NCBI RefSeq assembly: GCF_029873635.1
Contig: NC_080422.1
Location: 5,436,001-5,500,000 of the forward strand
DNA from: Malania oleifera
Taxonomy: Eukaryota > Streptophyta > Magnoliopsida > Santalales > Ximeniaceae
Direction: 5' to 3'
DNA length: 64,000 nt
A program made the translations under genes and the position numbers. Below, piece by piece: positions 1-11,611 of this stretch. The notes beneath the pieces are model-generated. The model was given only the letters and a program-made list of their open reading frames with translations, was not told where the DNA came from and did not search any database. The number at the start of each line of letters is the position of its first letter. Position 1 is the stretch's first letter.

Positions 1-551
1 TGTTTGAATAATTAACACAAAATTATTGTATTTTAAATGACATAGATGTGGGTTATAGTACAAATACTTTTACATGATATCTCATCTATAGTTTTAATAA
101 AAGGTTATGTTTGTATATAAACTTATATGCCACACACCGGTATAACATGTTTCTCCTTAGTGAGAAGTGTCTCACCCCAACATTATAAACATTTCAGGTA
201 ACCCAGAGAGATGTGCAGGGCCGGCTCAGAGATAGAGGAGATGACTATGTTGACATAGTTTTGGGGTGAGTTTTTGGTTGAGTTGTAGATCCCTCAGCAT
301 TTTGGGATTTTTAGGAAAGGTATACATATTATGTATATGGTGGATCTGTAGTACTCTCATATTGTGTATTTTGTGTTATGGTTTGGATATTTATGTTTTC
401 CGCTGCATAGGTATTATACATGGAATGTACAGGTTACCACGACATCCACTCTGGGCTATGATGATGGTAGATATTTATATACAGGGTATTAGAGTTATGA
501 TGTATAGCTTGACAGTAAAAAAAAAATGGTTAGAAAATTTGGGTCGTTACA
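1..551 (+). mobile_element. 3' part of a Tekay-type gypsy LTR, cut by the window edge
   Basis: The segment ends in GGTCGTTACA, the same terminus as the solo LTRs ending at 8099 and 55313. It shares their order of motifs: a 'cacacac' stretch, 'gtctcacccc', 'tttcaggt', then a cag/gcaggctc-like stretch before the terminal 300 bp. It lies inside a copia RNase H reading frame, which resumes at 552. The 5' end is outside the window, so a solo LTR cannot be told from the end of a full element. The 107-codon open frame inside it has no recognisable domain. Confidence 0.8.
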
Positions 552-711
552 TCATTTTCTTCGTGACCATGTGCAAAAATGAGATGTGACACTTGAATTT
601 CTATACACAAATGAACAATGGACAGACATATTCATGAAACCACTTACGGATGATAGGTTTATCCAAATTAGACGTGAATTAGGCTTGATGCATAGTCAAG
701 AAGTTGCCTAA
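552..711 (+). pseudogene. Copia pol remnant: RNase H C-terminus (SIRE type)
   Basis: The + frame reads HFLRDHVQK, a stop, DVTLEF, then TNEQWTDIFMKPL and DRFIQIRRELGL, ending at TAA 709-711. This is the standard C-terminal tail of Ty1/copia RNase H (HFIRD...DIFTKPL...LRRELG pattern). In an active element it degrades RNA in the RNA-DNA hybrid during reverse transcription. One internal TGA breaks the frame, and the upstream part is removed by the LTR that ends at 551. The copia PPT and LTR follow downstream in the same orientation, which fixes the element as + strand. Confidence 0.85.
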
Positions 712-1398
712 AATTACATTATACTACATAATTAAAAGGGAGCAACTTAAATTAAAATTCAAACTGAAATTCCCATTTGGTTAAAACTTTCACATTTGGC
801 TAAATTTTTTTTTCTCACATTTGGTATTAAAATTAACAAATGGTTATTGCAAGTTAAATTTTTTTTATGGATACATGACATATGTTGATGATCACATAAA
901 TTTTTGAACTTTAATGGACTGATTTGCTTATCCATGTCTATGTAAATTGAAATATTGTGTATGTTAACATTGAAATTTGATTTAACAATACAGATATACC
1001 TTAGAAAAGGGGAGAAGTAAGTTGAGTAATACAAGAAGAGATATATCTCACAGTACAATTTTGACACATAAGGAAAAAAAATTTTAAGATGAGATGTATT
1101 TATGTTAAAATAATTTTCTATAATCCTTTTTTGTTGATGTCAAAAAGGGGAAAAGTATTTACGTATATACTAACAAAAATAGGTTTGAATGAAAAGGGTT
1201 TGAATGAAAAGGGGAGAAGTTGTACTAGTAAAAATATTGCATATTCTACAATGTGTATGAACTTCATTGTGTGTGAATGAACTTCATTATGTATGAGTTA
1301 TATTGCTAAATTATAATTTATGCATTATCTTAGGGGGAGCCTTGTTAGGTGTAACCCATTTTTGCTCGTATATTTGTCATCATAAAAAATGAAGAGAT
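712..1398 (+). other. Copia 3' spacer with degenerate polypurine tract
   Basis: This is non-coding DNA between the RNase H stop and the LTR. A purine-rich GGGGGAGCC occurs near 1333. The stretch around 1375-1398 (tttgtcatcat, then an A/G-rich run ending in gaagaga) matches the usual SIRE 3' context just before the LTR start TGTTGACTTT. The PPT is degenerate because the run of Gs expected there is interrupted. Short open frames here have no domain content. Confidence 0.65.
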
Positions 1399-2995
1399 TG
1401 TTGACTTTATGAGTCCAATCCTGTTTTGATAATGACAAATCACTTAATATTTGATCTACGCATTAAGATTTTGAACAGGACCATATCTTAGCATGCACGG
1501 AAGTCAAGGAAGTCATGGAAGCCATGAGGAACTTAAAGCATACAACCTGACACATTCTATGGAGCTAGAAGAGCAAAAGAGCAAAAGGATGAAGAAGCAA
1601 GCTTTAAGATCTTCAAGTGTAATGGGTATTTAGAATTGATTGTATCTGCATATCTCATATGATATAATTGAAAGTTCAAATATACCCTAGACAGACTTTA
1701 GGACTCATGCATTTCATGAAAGATTCATTTATATTAGTTCTAGGTTGAATGAATTTTAGAGGCAAATTTTAGAGGCCTCATTGACGAACGCATGAAGACA
1801 ACTCGGCGACGAACGATATGTTCTCATCGACGAGAAAATACCAAGTGTGATGCCCCGATTTTCATACCATTTTTAATTACATAAATAAAAAATCAATAAT
1901 ACTCAAGCATCAGCCACATCAGAATCTCTGATACCGTTTCAGCATAACCCGACCCGAAGTGGATGCCGGGTAATCAGTCAAACTTATATAAACAACCCTA
2001 ACAACGGAAGTCAATAATTACAAATCATCCAGAATACAAATACCTAGAGTACTATACATCCATAAACATACATACATATATAGACACACATATCTAACAC
2101 ATCCCCAAAAATCAATCAAAAACTCTAAGGGAATCATACATCCCTAACTCAAGCATTCACCCTGTCTATCAGGGTACCAGCTCCCCTCTATCTCGGAGCT
2201 CTATCTCCTGGTTTTTCACGGTTTCCTGAAATATTTAGATATTTGGGTTAGACACATTTCAGTAAGATGGAATAAATTATTTACAGTGTGTGGCAGTATG
2301 AATTTCATTATATCATAATATACCCATTTCAATGATAATACCATCTGAGAAAAATATACCAATTATACTCATAATCGTATAGATATAAAACACAAGCTTT
2401 TATAAGCTTTAATTCCATTTTTCAAACTCATTCACATGCAACCCATATTTATCAGCGAAAGTTCTCGAGGATAGGGGAGATTACACGCTCGTACATGTAG
2501 CTCCCCTTTGCTCTGATATCGTTTGTAACCTTGCCCAAATAGTTCATATGCGGCTACAACTGATACTTATCAGGACACTCACCTTACTTAGTAAGCCCTC
2601 AAGTGGAGAGTTTTACTTCACTCTAATTATTTATATTATTAAACTCACGCTCTTTTCATTTCTCATTTCCATTTCGCATCTAGCTCATGAGTTTCCTTAG
2701 TAACCAATCCATGTGCTGTCTGTAACTCATGGCTGCCCTAAGGATATTCTCCATGTCATGCTTCCCCCCATGGTCAAAGTTGTGTGGCTCGAAGGCTGGA
2801 TCTAAATTGCGGTTAGCCAACCCGGTTAGATCAAAATAAAAACTCTACCTGTCCGTTTGTAGTATGATTGGCCTATCGCAGCCTAGTCTAGACCAAGGGG
2901 CAGTCAACACACTCTCCACGAGACCGTGTGGTTGCATTAACACCTCACTAGCAACGGTATCGTGCTCTTTATCAACAACCGTCCATCAAGGTTCT

Positions 2996-3255
2996 CATTT
3001 CCACATTTCATTATTCACATTTCATATTCACATTTCATTATTCATATTGCAGTATTCACATTGCAATATTCACATTTTCAGTATTCAAATTTCAACATCC
3101 ACAGTGCAGTATTCACGTTACAATATTCACGTTCCAATATTCACATTTCAATATTCACATTCCAGTATTCACATTTTCATATTCATATTCCAGTATTTAC
3201 ATTTCAACATTCACATTCCCATATTCACGTTTTCAGTATTCATATCTCATCTCAT
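2996..3255. repeat. Imperfect ~12-bp tandem repeat in the LTR
   Basis: This is a run of degenerate units of the form tattcacatttc or tattcacattcc, about 20 copies with variable spacing. The resulting open frames (His/Ile/Phe-rich) are a by-product of the repeat and are not evidence of a protein. Confidence 0.7.
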
Positions 3256-3972
3256 AATGGTATATATCACATTTTAGTTTTCTCATTATTTTATATTTCT
3301 TTCTCATCTTTTCAATACCCATTCCATTCTCATAATAGTATATATATATATATATATCTCATTTCACAAATTTCCACATTTCTCAATAAAACATATCATA
3401 TTCTCATATTTCCCCATTTATCATAGAAAATATTTCTATAATCATATTTCATATTCCAAAACATCACAATTCAGTATTACTCATATGCCACACAATTTTA
3501 TTTGATATTCGTATCATAATGATTCCAGGAAAAATATCATATTCTCATTTTTACGTATTAATTCAACCAAAAATTCTCAAAAATGTATGTTATAATTTAT
3601 TCCCCTTACCTGACTTACTAAGAGGTCCACTAACACCCTAGATCCTACGCTCCACGGCGTTCGCAGCTCAAAAGCCTGAAATTCACATTTTCCCAAATTA
3701 ATTAACTCAATTCCTAGAACAATTCTCATTTAACACTCCCTAGGTTCCTAATACTTCAAATAGCCCATTAAACCCTAAAATACTTAACTTACCCTGATTT
3801 TGGGATGGTGCCCCGAAACTCCAAATTGAAAATCTGCTCCAGTTAAATTGCAAAGAATCTTCCTATGAACCTTGTGGTGGTTCCTGATCGTTAATTAGGG
3901 CTAGAACGAAGTCAAAATCGAAGAGAGAGAGAGAGTGAAGGAAAGAGAGATAGAGGGTAGAGAAAGGGAGCA

Positions 3973-4000
3973 AGAGAGAGAGAGAGAGAGAGAGAGAGAG
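3973..4000. repeat. (GA)n microsatellite, split by an LTR insertion
   Basis: This is a GA run in the 1846-8715 LTR. It continues at 8371-8398 on the far side of the solo LTR 4003-8370, so that LTR landed inside the microsatellite. Confidence 0.85.
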
Positions 4001-4263
4001 TGTGTAAAGACCCGAGAAATTAAAATGATTGAAATAATAAAGATAAAAATAGATAAAATAATAAATAAATAAATAAATAAATAAATAAAAGGAATGGCAT
4101 GGGAAAAAGAAGAAAAAAATTTTAAAAAATTAAAAATAAAGAAATTAAATTAAATTAAGATCAAATAAATAATTAAATAATTAGTTATTAAATTAAACAT
4201 TTTTACATTGGATTTAAAAAAAAACTAATTGAAATAAGATATGTGTATATATATAGGTAAGTT

Positions 4264-4302
<39 letters not shown>

Positions 4303-6192
4303 AAATCTTCAAAAGATCTAGAGACGTCAACCCCCCCTATGAAATTTTCTGCGCGCCCCAGTTGCTTCCGTCTCCGTCTCTCTCCTTCTCTTAATTTCTT
4401 GACGGATTTGCAGCGGATTAGAAAACGGAAAGTGCCGTTGAATTCCTGATTCCGCTGGCGACATTTTTACTGCAACAGATTTGTCGTGGGAACGGCTTAG
4501 GCCCTACTCCTGGGGAAAGGTAACTTTTCCTCATTTTCTCAATTTCTCTGTAAATATGCTATTAAATCGATGATCAGGCACCACCACGGGGTCCTAGTCA
4601 TCGTCGTCGTCATTTTGGCGTAGGTAAGTTTCCAATTGAGATTTTCTAGGCCCCACTCCAAGCGAGAGTAGGATTTGGGAAATTTGGCAAATTAGTAAAA
4701 TTTGCAGGTATAATTGTTAATTTTAAAATTATGACCCTAGAAAATATTTAAATAGTATTTTATTTAAGAATAATTACATAACTAGAAATTTTGATTTAGA
4801 ATCCGGGTGAGCGCCGTAGGTATTTTTCTAGAGTCACTGTCTGTGTAGTTCGAGAAATCAGGTAAGGGAAAATTATATATTAAATCAGATTTTATGAAAT
4901 TAAAGGTAATAATTTATGTTATATTATATGTATGTTTTGGTGTGAATTATTAAAATGCCAACCACGTAAAACTATGATTTCTGAGCCTATGACCACTTAT
5001 TTAGTTATGTATTTGTGTAAATGAACTGAACAAAGTGGAAGGAATTTTCTAGATAATTATGTAAGAAATGGAAATTGTATTTTCAGTAATTAAATGTTAA
5101 ATGTGGGTTGACCTATTTTACAGGAATATGTATGAATTTTACTGTTAAATTGTGTGGCATGAGACTCTGTGCAAATATATGTTAAATGTATAAGATGCAG
5201 GCTAAGTAAGTAAAGTAATGAGAATAAAATATGATATGGACAATGTTGCCTGTGTATGTTAAATGCAACCATGTAAAGGTACGATAGCTGAACGTCGGGT
5301 TAGAAGATTCTAGCGCATTTCTATGTGGACTAACTGATGACGGCTAAAGAGCGACTGTAGTACAAAGGAATGAAATGAAAATGTTATGAAATGAAATGAC
5401 AAGGAATGACAATGCAATGAAATGAAATGTGAAATGTGAATGATACAAATGGAAAAGAGTCACTTAAAGTGGAACATAAGGAAATGTTAAGTTATGAACA
5501 TGAAAGAATGTGAATGATTAAATAACGATGGAAAGAATGATGTATTATGATAGTAGAAGTATTTATGTATGTAGAACATGTTACGTTTGGGCGGGGCGCA
5601 CTCTTCGCCTGAGGGCTTGCTGAGTAAGACGAGTGCACTAGTAGCTTCAGATGTGGCAGTAGCTACATAACGCACTATGGTAGAGGGAACCTACTTGTAT
5701 GGGCGTGTAGAATTCCCTATCCTTAGGGCCTTTGTTGGTAAACTATTGTTGAATTGTGTGAGTACGGGATTAATCTAACACTTGAGGGCTTACTGAGTAA
5801 GGTGAGTGCTCTAGTATGTTTTAATTGTGACCTTAGGGTTACCTAAGTATCAGAGCAGAGGGGTGCTATTTGTATGGGCGGGTAATCACCCCTATCCTTG
5901 GGTAATCTTGTGGGTAAATCTCTGCATGTGATTATTTAAGTTCAGAAAACGATTTCAATGCTATATGATGATTTGCAAATGAAATAAAAATGATATCTAT
6001 TTACCTCATGTTGGCCACACACTGTTTTGAAATATTGTTTCTTCCCTTACTAAGATGTGTCTCACCCAAATGTGATTATTTCTTTTTTAGGACATCCTCA
6101 AGATCGGGCTTAGAGAGCTCGAGGAGTTTTAGCCTTCTGAGGATTGTATAAAGAGAAAGGGTATATTTTTATATACTTTGGGGGAATTTAAA

Positions 6193-8099
6193 TGTAGTGA
6201 CCCGAAGAATAATAGCATTTTAATAATAAAGAGGGAGAGAAAATAGACACAGAAATAGAAGGAGGTCGTAGACTTTGTCAACGACATTGCATTTTTGGGG
6301 ATAATTTTAATTTTAGGAAATTGCCAAGACTCGTCGATGAATACAAGGGTTCGTCAACGAGTGCAATAGAAAATTCGTCGATGAATACAAGGTTTCATCG
6401 ACGAGAAAATACCGAGAGACGAATTTACTGAAAGATTCGTCGACGAAGTGACATGTATCGTCGATGAATCTAGCCCTATAAATAGATAAAAATCAAATTT
6501 TTATTCATTTTTCGCACCGCTCTCTCTTTCTCTCTCCTATGGATCCTCTCACTTCTCTCTTCGTTTCTGGCCCCGCCAGATGCTGGATTGACAATCCGAA
6601 GCCACCACGACGTTCCTGGCAAAGTTCTCTTCAAGTTTGCTAGGACGGATCGTCGGTGGGATCGAGTTAGATTTCATCCCAAATTCAGGGTAAGACCTTT
6701 TAACCTATTTCTGGCCTTATGGTAGTTGTAAGAAATGTTGTAGGCGATGAAATATTGATATTAAGTTCTGACAAATATTGTTTTCAGGGTGTTTTGTAGG
6801 AGGCCCTGCGGGTGTAAGGCTAGTATTCTATAGGGGCTTTGCAATAGTCAAGTAAGGGAAATATGCTATGCTAGGTTTTTTTTTAAAATGTTATATAGTT
6901 TATTTAATTACGAAAATTATGAATTAAAGTATCGTGTGGCTTGTGAATAAGATTATTGTACGAAGATATGTTTTATGATATTTCAGTATCTTGATTTTAC
7001 GATATTTCAGTACCATGATTTTATGAATCTCAGTACCATGATTATACGAATATCAGTATTATGATTATGCAGTTACAATGTTATGATTATATAGTTGTCA
7101 GATTTATAGTACAGTTTATGCAGCATCATGGTTATTACGATTACTTCCAAATCATGGTAAATCAGATAGATATGTATAGAAATATATTATATGATATCAG
7201 ACCCTGTTGGACTTGCAGCTACAGAGCACGGTACCGTTGCTATAGATACTATGTTACTTTATGAGTGCAACCACCTATTTAAATAATACGTGGTAAGGTC
7301 GTTCACCTAGGCCCTTGAAGAGGTTAGGCTTCCCATCCAGATATGGGTTGAGGTGGGCAGATCGACCTATGGAGTATAGTGATTTATTCCTTGTTGGCCA
7401 GCCAGGGTAAATCCAGCCTATGGGCCGCACAACCCTGTCATGAGGGGGTAAGTCATGACACACAGATAGCCACAGGGAACATTTTCAGTTATTATTACGT
7501 ATGTATAGTTTTGCAGAAACAGGGAACATATTACTTATACTAGAAGTATTTTGAATAATAAATTCTAATACTATCATGTTAAGCAATAGGGACAGGGGTG
7601 GTGTATTTTATCACTTATACTTTGTTTATATATTCAGTTAGACATGTTTATTTGATAATAGATTTCATGATATAGTAGCTCATTTGTCACACACTAGTAA
7701 TAGTATATTTCTTCTTACTGAGCGTTGGCTCATCCTAGTGTTGAAACCTTTTTCAGGTGATCCAGGTAGGCGAGCAGACCAGGCTCGCAGATAGAGGGGT
7801 TTCTATACTGCCCTGCCAGTGGAGAGTGAGTACATTTTGGGAGTATTTTTGTATACCCTAACTAGTTAAGGGTATTTTGGGGAACAGACGTATGTATATA
7901 TTTTGGAAAACATGTAGTACTCTGGTATTGTGTGGTATGGTATTGTATAAATTTACATATGAATATGTTTATTCAGTTCTGCTTCTTGCTGCTTAGGTTT
8001 ATGGTTGGGTTTATCCCAGGATGGTATCAGAGTATGTTGAAGGTTATGGTATATAAAATAAATTAAAAAAAAAACAAGTTTATTAAGCAGGTCGTTACA
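6193..8099 (+). mobile_element. Gypsy (Tekay-like) solo LTR, + strand, innermost of the stack
   Basis: Its ends are TGTAGTGACC and GGTCGTTACA (imperfect inverted repeat), with flanks ttaaa and gtaaa (4/5). Shifting both borders by one base gives a perfect taaat duplication (6189-6193 and 8101-8105), so the border is certain to about 1 bp. U3 holds many GTCGAC-type palindromes (6290-6470), then a TATA box CTATAAATAG near 6475 and a CT-rich leader. It is homologous along its length to 53027-55313. Confidence 0.9.
7436..7460 (+). other. Stem-loop, 8-bp stem and 9-nt loop, in the LTR leader
   Basis: TGTCATGA and TCATGACA flank a 9-nt loop, preceded by gccgcacaaccc. The same geometry and preceding sequence recur at 54619-54643. 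Weaker reversed versions are at 2752-2775 and in both tandem units near 55395 and 55503. Confidence 0.75.
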
Positions 8100-8365
8100 G
8101 TAAATATTTATGTTTTATGTCTTTATGTTTTAAGTCTGTTGAGAATGGAATGGTTGTGAACATACTGAAATGTTTTGGAGATTTGTGTATTTATGGAAAT
8201 GTAGGTGTTGGATGGATATTGTGAAATTTAGATAGGGTTAGTAAACTCTGGTATATTGTATATGGAGATTATATTTATGTTTTCCCCTGCATATGATATG
8301 GATTATGGATTATCAGGATTTTACCAGGTATAACACACAGGACCCTGGTTTAAGGGTTCGGGGCG

Positions 8366-8370
<5 letters not shown>

Positions 8371-8398
<28 letters not shown>
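8371..8398. repeat. (GA)n microsatellite, right half
   Basis: This is the right half of the GA run interrupted at 4003-8370. Confidence 0.85.
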
Positions 8399-8403
<5 letters not shown>

Positions 8404-10054
8404 CGCTAAAAATGAAGGTTTTTCCTATTTATAGGCTAGGTTTCGTTTACGAGTTAAAGTGATTCGTCGATGAGCCCATGAAGGCACTTCGTCGACGAGG
8501 AAGTCGGTTCATCGATGAACCTAAAATTCCCTAACTCTCGGTATCTTCTTGTCCACGATACATGTGTACTTTGTCGACGAGACCTAGAAGGATATTCGTT
8601 AACGATGACTCTAGGTTCATCGATGAACTCTTGCTGATGCCTTTTTTTCCTTTTCCTTCTCTTTCATTTCTTTTCTTTTATTACTTGCATTAATTAAATT
8701 TTCCAGGTCTCTGCACCGAGAGCCCAAAAATTTTAGACGGGTCTCTCATCCACGAACTCATGTTCACGTCGACGAATGAGTGTTGAACACTCGTCGACGA
8801 CTGTGTCTACTCATCAACGAAAGTCGCAGCACAGAACTGCGTTTCAACGCAGATATGGACAAATTAATATTTAATCTTCATGATCAAACGACCATAACTT
8901 AATATGATAGCAAGAACACTATTTAAACATACCCTAAACCCTAGAGACACAAAAAGAAATACTTTAGAGAGACTAATCTTGTTATCTTGTGCTAAGTGTG
9001 CCTCCATTCCAAAGACTTTGCCAACACTCTACTGCATTCATATTTTTTGGGCAAATCATCTCAGTTTTTTTTAAAGAGCATTCATCTACACATCTTGCAA
9101 GCAATTCGTGGTGATTGAGGTTTGATCAATAAGTGATTTATTTGTAGATTCAATATATATATCAAAGATTTTTCATCCCTCAAACTCTTATATCTAATAT
9201 TTTTATTGAGAAGAAAAATCCTTGTTTTATTACTTGAAAAGTTTATTGGAGAAAGGTTTTTCCTAAAGTCTGGATCTTTGCAGATATTCAAGTTTATATT
9301 TTACATAAAGATTTTATCTTATGATATTATTGCAAAAATTTTTGACAAGCAAATCTTAAAGATTTTAAAATACATAGCCTTAAGAAATCTTTTTGAAAAA
9401 TACAGATTTGTGTTCAGATCTTTGAAAATATTTTATCATATATATATATCTAAATACAAAGATCGTATATTTGTTGATACACAAAGATCATTGAAAACAT
9501 CTTACACACTCATTGAGCTTCATGTTCTATCATATGAGTATGTACTAGGATTTCAATTGTACTCACTAGTTTTATTAGAAGCATTTTTAGTTTTTGCAAA
9601 AATATTGTAATCATTATATTGTATAAACGGTTCGGGTTGTGAATCGGGGTTAAGGAGGAAGTTATGTCTCTTGTAAGCAATGGACTGTAAGGGAAGCTTT
9701 GTCCTAGTTAAAGGAGTAGGGATTAGTGGAGTCCTTGAATGGGTTGCTCAAGGCGAGGACGTAGGCCAGGTTGGCTGAACCTCGTAAAAATTGTGTTTGC
9801 CTTATTTATTCCCTTAACTCTTTTTAATTTCCATTTGCACTTAAATTATTAGCTTATTATATATGTGTTGAACATTTGTTACGTTTGTGAGTAATTGGGT
9901 AAAATTGTATCCTTGATAAAGTGACACATTAAATTGATTAATTGTGAAACATTGAGTTAGTTGTGTAACTAAAAGTTCTCAAGATTAGAACTTAGGGAAT
10001 TAAATTTTAAAATACCCAATTCACACCCCTCTTGGGATTACACCAGAATTCACA

Positions 10055-10408
10055 AACTTATTACCAAAAGATTTAAATATTCAAAATTAACTTTTGCGAA
10101 TAGAATAATTCATCGTATACATATTTTAATTAAAATAAAAATAAAAGGACTATGTGAATTAAAATATCATTAAAATATAACATTCATTATATTTATAAAA
10201 ATTTGAAAAGAATAATAAGCAATTTAAAAATATTTTTCTTATTTTTTAATTTTCTTGTACAATAATATTATTCTTGTAACACTAAAAAACATAATAATTA
10301 AGTAAAATAGTTTCATTAATTTCCATTACATTATTTATTTTGAATTATTAAATTTTATTATTTAAATCACATTTTGAGTTATTATTTTATTTAAGGAAAA
10401 TGAATATC
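10055..10408. other. AT-rich non-coding DNA
   Basis: This is very AT-rich sequence between the SIRE LTR and the SINE. I see no open frame, element border or RNA gene. Confidence 0.6.
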
Positions 10409-10621
10409 TATTTTTTTTTTTTTATAACCTGAGGACTCTAGCCACTATTGCACCACTTTGGACACTATGGTGCGGTACCAAACCCGAGGGGGTGAAAGTC
10501 GCCCGCCCATCGACGCACTCATGGTAATTCACCGACATAATGCCTTATGGGGAATCGAACCCATGATTTTGGGGTCACTAAAGTCACAAGTCGTTCTTAC
10601 CACTTGAGCTGGTCCGGTAGG
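10409..10621 (-). mobile_element. tRNA-derived SINE with poly(A) tail
   Basis: On the minus strand a Pol III box A-like CAGCTCAAGTGGTAAGAAC (about 10597-10614) is followed by a perfect box B GGTTCGATTCC (10551-10561). It ends in a poly(A) run, seen as poly(T) at 10409-10423. Direct repeats gaatat (10402-10407 and 10622-10627) flank it as a TSD. The length, about 213 bp, fits plant tRNA-related SINEs. It would be transcribed by Pol III and mobilised by a LINE reverse transcriptase. Confidence 0.85.
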
Positions 10622-10661
10622 CGAATATTTGTTTCATCAAGTTGTTAGTTTGTATTAGTTT

Positions 10662-11079
10662 TGTTGCTGCCAAAAATGTTGATCTAACCTCTGGTGAGCT
10701 TTTTAATCCCGATCACCTGAAAAGGATGAAAATAAACACGGCTTGGAGGACCCGGGGTGTATTCCAGGGGATCTCTCTGATGCGTAAGTATGGGAACGCT
10801 TTAAGAGAGGTTGTAAGCAATAGTGAAATTGGGTTAGAGTGAGATACCTTAGCCTCTCCGCAGTACCCCTTTTATACTGGCCAAGTTTGACCCTAGTAGA
10901 TCTGTCATTTATAGCGCTTGACGTGGATCACTCTGATCATTATAGCGCGAGCGTGGATCACTCCAGTCAATATATGGCCGGCGTCAATGGCTCTGGTTGA
11001 GCGATTGACTTTGTAGGTGATTTCCCTCATTAATCACATGCCTTCTCTTTATGGTAGGTGATATATTTGAGGTATATCA
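10662..11079 (-). mobile_element. 3' LTR of the Tat derivative
   Basis: The 418-bp segment is tgttgctgcc...ggtatatca on the + strand, so the minus-strand LTR runs TGATATACC...GGCAGCAACA. A minus-strand TATA box, CCAGTATAAAAGG, lies near 10868-10880. A G-rich PPT abuts its minus-strand start. The left flank is agttt (10657-10661), and agttt recurs in the duplicated flank near 14924. Confidence 0.75.
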
Positions 11080-11098
11080 GTTGCCCCCCCCCCCCTTA
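11080..11098 (-). other. Polypurine tract of the Tat derivative
   Basis: On the minus strand this reads as a run of about 12 Gs preceded by CTAA and followed by CAAC, directly before LTR start TGATATACC. It would prime plus-strand synthesis. From 11099 to 11611 the DNA is spacer with no recognised domain. Confidence 0.7.
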
Positions 11099-11611
11099 GT
11101 TTCGAAGTTTTGAACCATATTCCCAAAGTTCGAAGGTTGTTCTTGTTGGGCTTTTGTGGAGACTAGTTGTGTGGTGATGAATCGATGCGTGGTTTCTTAA
11201 TGGGAGATTTCTTACTTAGGCTTAGTCTTGGTGGTCCGGGGGCAACGACCCCGGGAAAATTCTTTTAACGCCCTCTTCAACTACTTCTTTATTTATGGTT
11301 TGTCAAGTCGGATTTGGGGCGTGCTCGGCTTACCCGAGCCAATCTTGTGGCGCTTTTGGATTTTCCAAGTCGAACTCGAGGGGGAGTTGGCTAGTTCGAG
11401 TCGAGGTGGAGGTGTAAATGGCTTTACCAAGCCAATTTGCCGAATCGGATATGGGTGTGGCTTACCAAGCCAAATGTTCTAATACACCAACTCATCCTAG
11501 CCGATGCTTTTGTATGCGAGTTGTGCCGAGCTAGGTTTTTGGCTCACCTGACCCAATGATGCCGAGCAGGTCTTTGTAGAGAATTTTGTGCCTAGAAGGT
11601 ATCCATAAGGC

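Larger units (their letters stand above)
4003..8370 (+). mobile_element. Gypsy (Tekay-like) solo LTR, + strand, inside LTR 1846-8715
   Basis: It starts TGTAAAGACCCG and ends GGGGCGTTACA, an imperfect terminal inverted pair. Its flanks are gagtg (3998-4002) and gagag (8371-8375), a 4/5 TSD in the GA run. It is itself interrupted by the solo LTR 6193-8099, leaving about 2.46 kb. Two copies of a 'gggcttactgagtaagg' cassette lie near 5610 and 5785, with a 'cagagcagaggggtgc' stem-forming stretch near 5850. No coding sequence is present. Confidence 0.85.
1846..8715 (-). mobile_element. Gypsy (Tekay-like) solo LTR, minus strand, interrupted
   Basis: On the + strand it begins TGTGATGCCCC and ends ccaggtctctgca, with TSD ccaag (1841-1845) and ccgag (8716-8720), one mismatch. 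Rejoining its flanks gives 'gaaaatacc' followed by 'gagag', a string found intact at 6405 and 53245, which supports the borders. LTR sequence is 1846-4002 plus 8371-8715, about 2.5 kb. A TATA-like 'ctatttatagg' at 8428 reads on the minus strand and fits the orientation. No PBS or PPT adjoins it, so it is a solo LTR. Confidence 0.85.
1399..10054 (+). mobile_element. SIRE-type copia 3' LTR, interrupted by nested gypsy solo LTRs
   Basis: The LTR starts TGTTGACTTT at 1399, right after the PPT context. It ends near 10054, after the block acccctcttgggatta that marks the 3' end of every SIRE LTR here (also 34280-34300, 48855-48875 and, reversed, 38060). The LTR sequence is 1399-1845 plus 8721-10054, about 1.8 kb; the rest is the insertion at 1846-8715. 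Near 9740-9790 it carries the copia LTR motif GACGTAGGCC followed by a gctgaacctcgtaaa stretch. The exact 3' base is uncertain (terminal gaattcaca). Confidence 0.8.

Noticed and set aside
2864..3426. 137- and 154-codon open frames rich in His, Ile and Phe
   Set aside because: Produced by the imperfect 12-bp repeat in a gypsy LTR; two overlapping frames are equally open.
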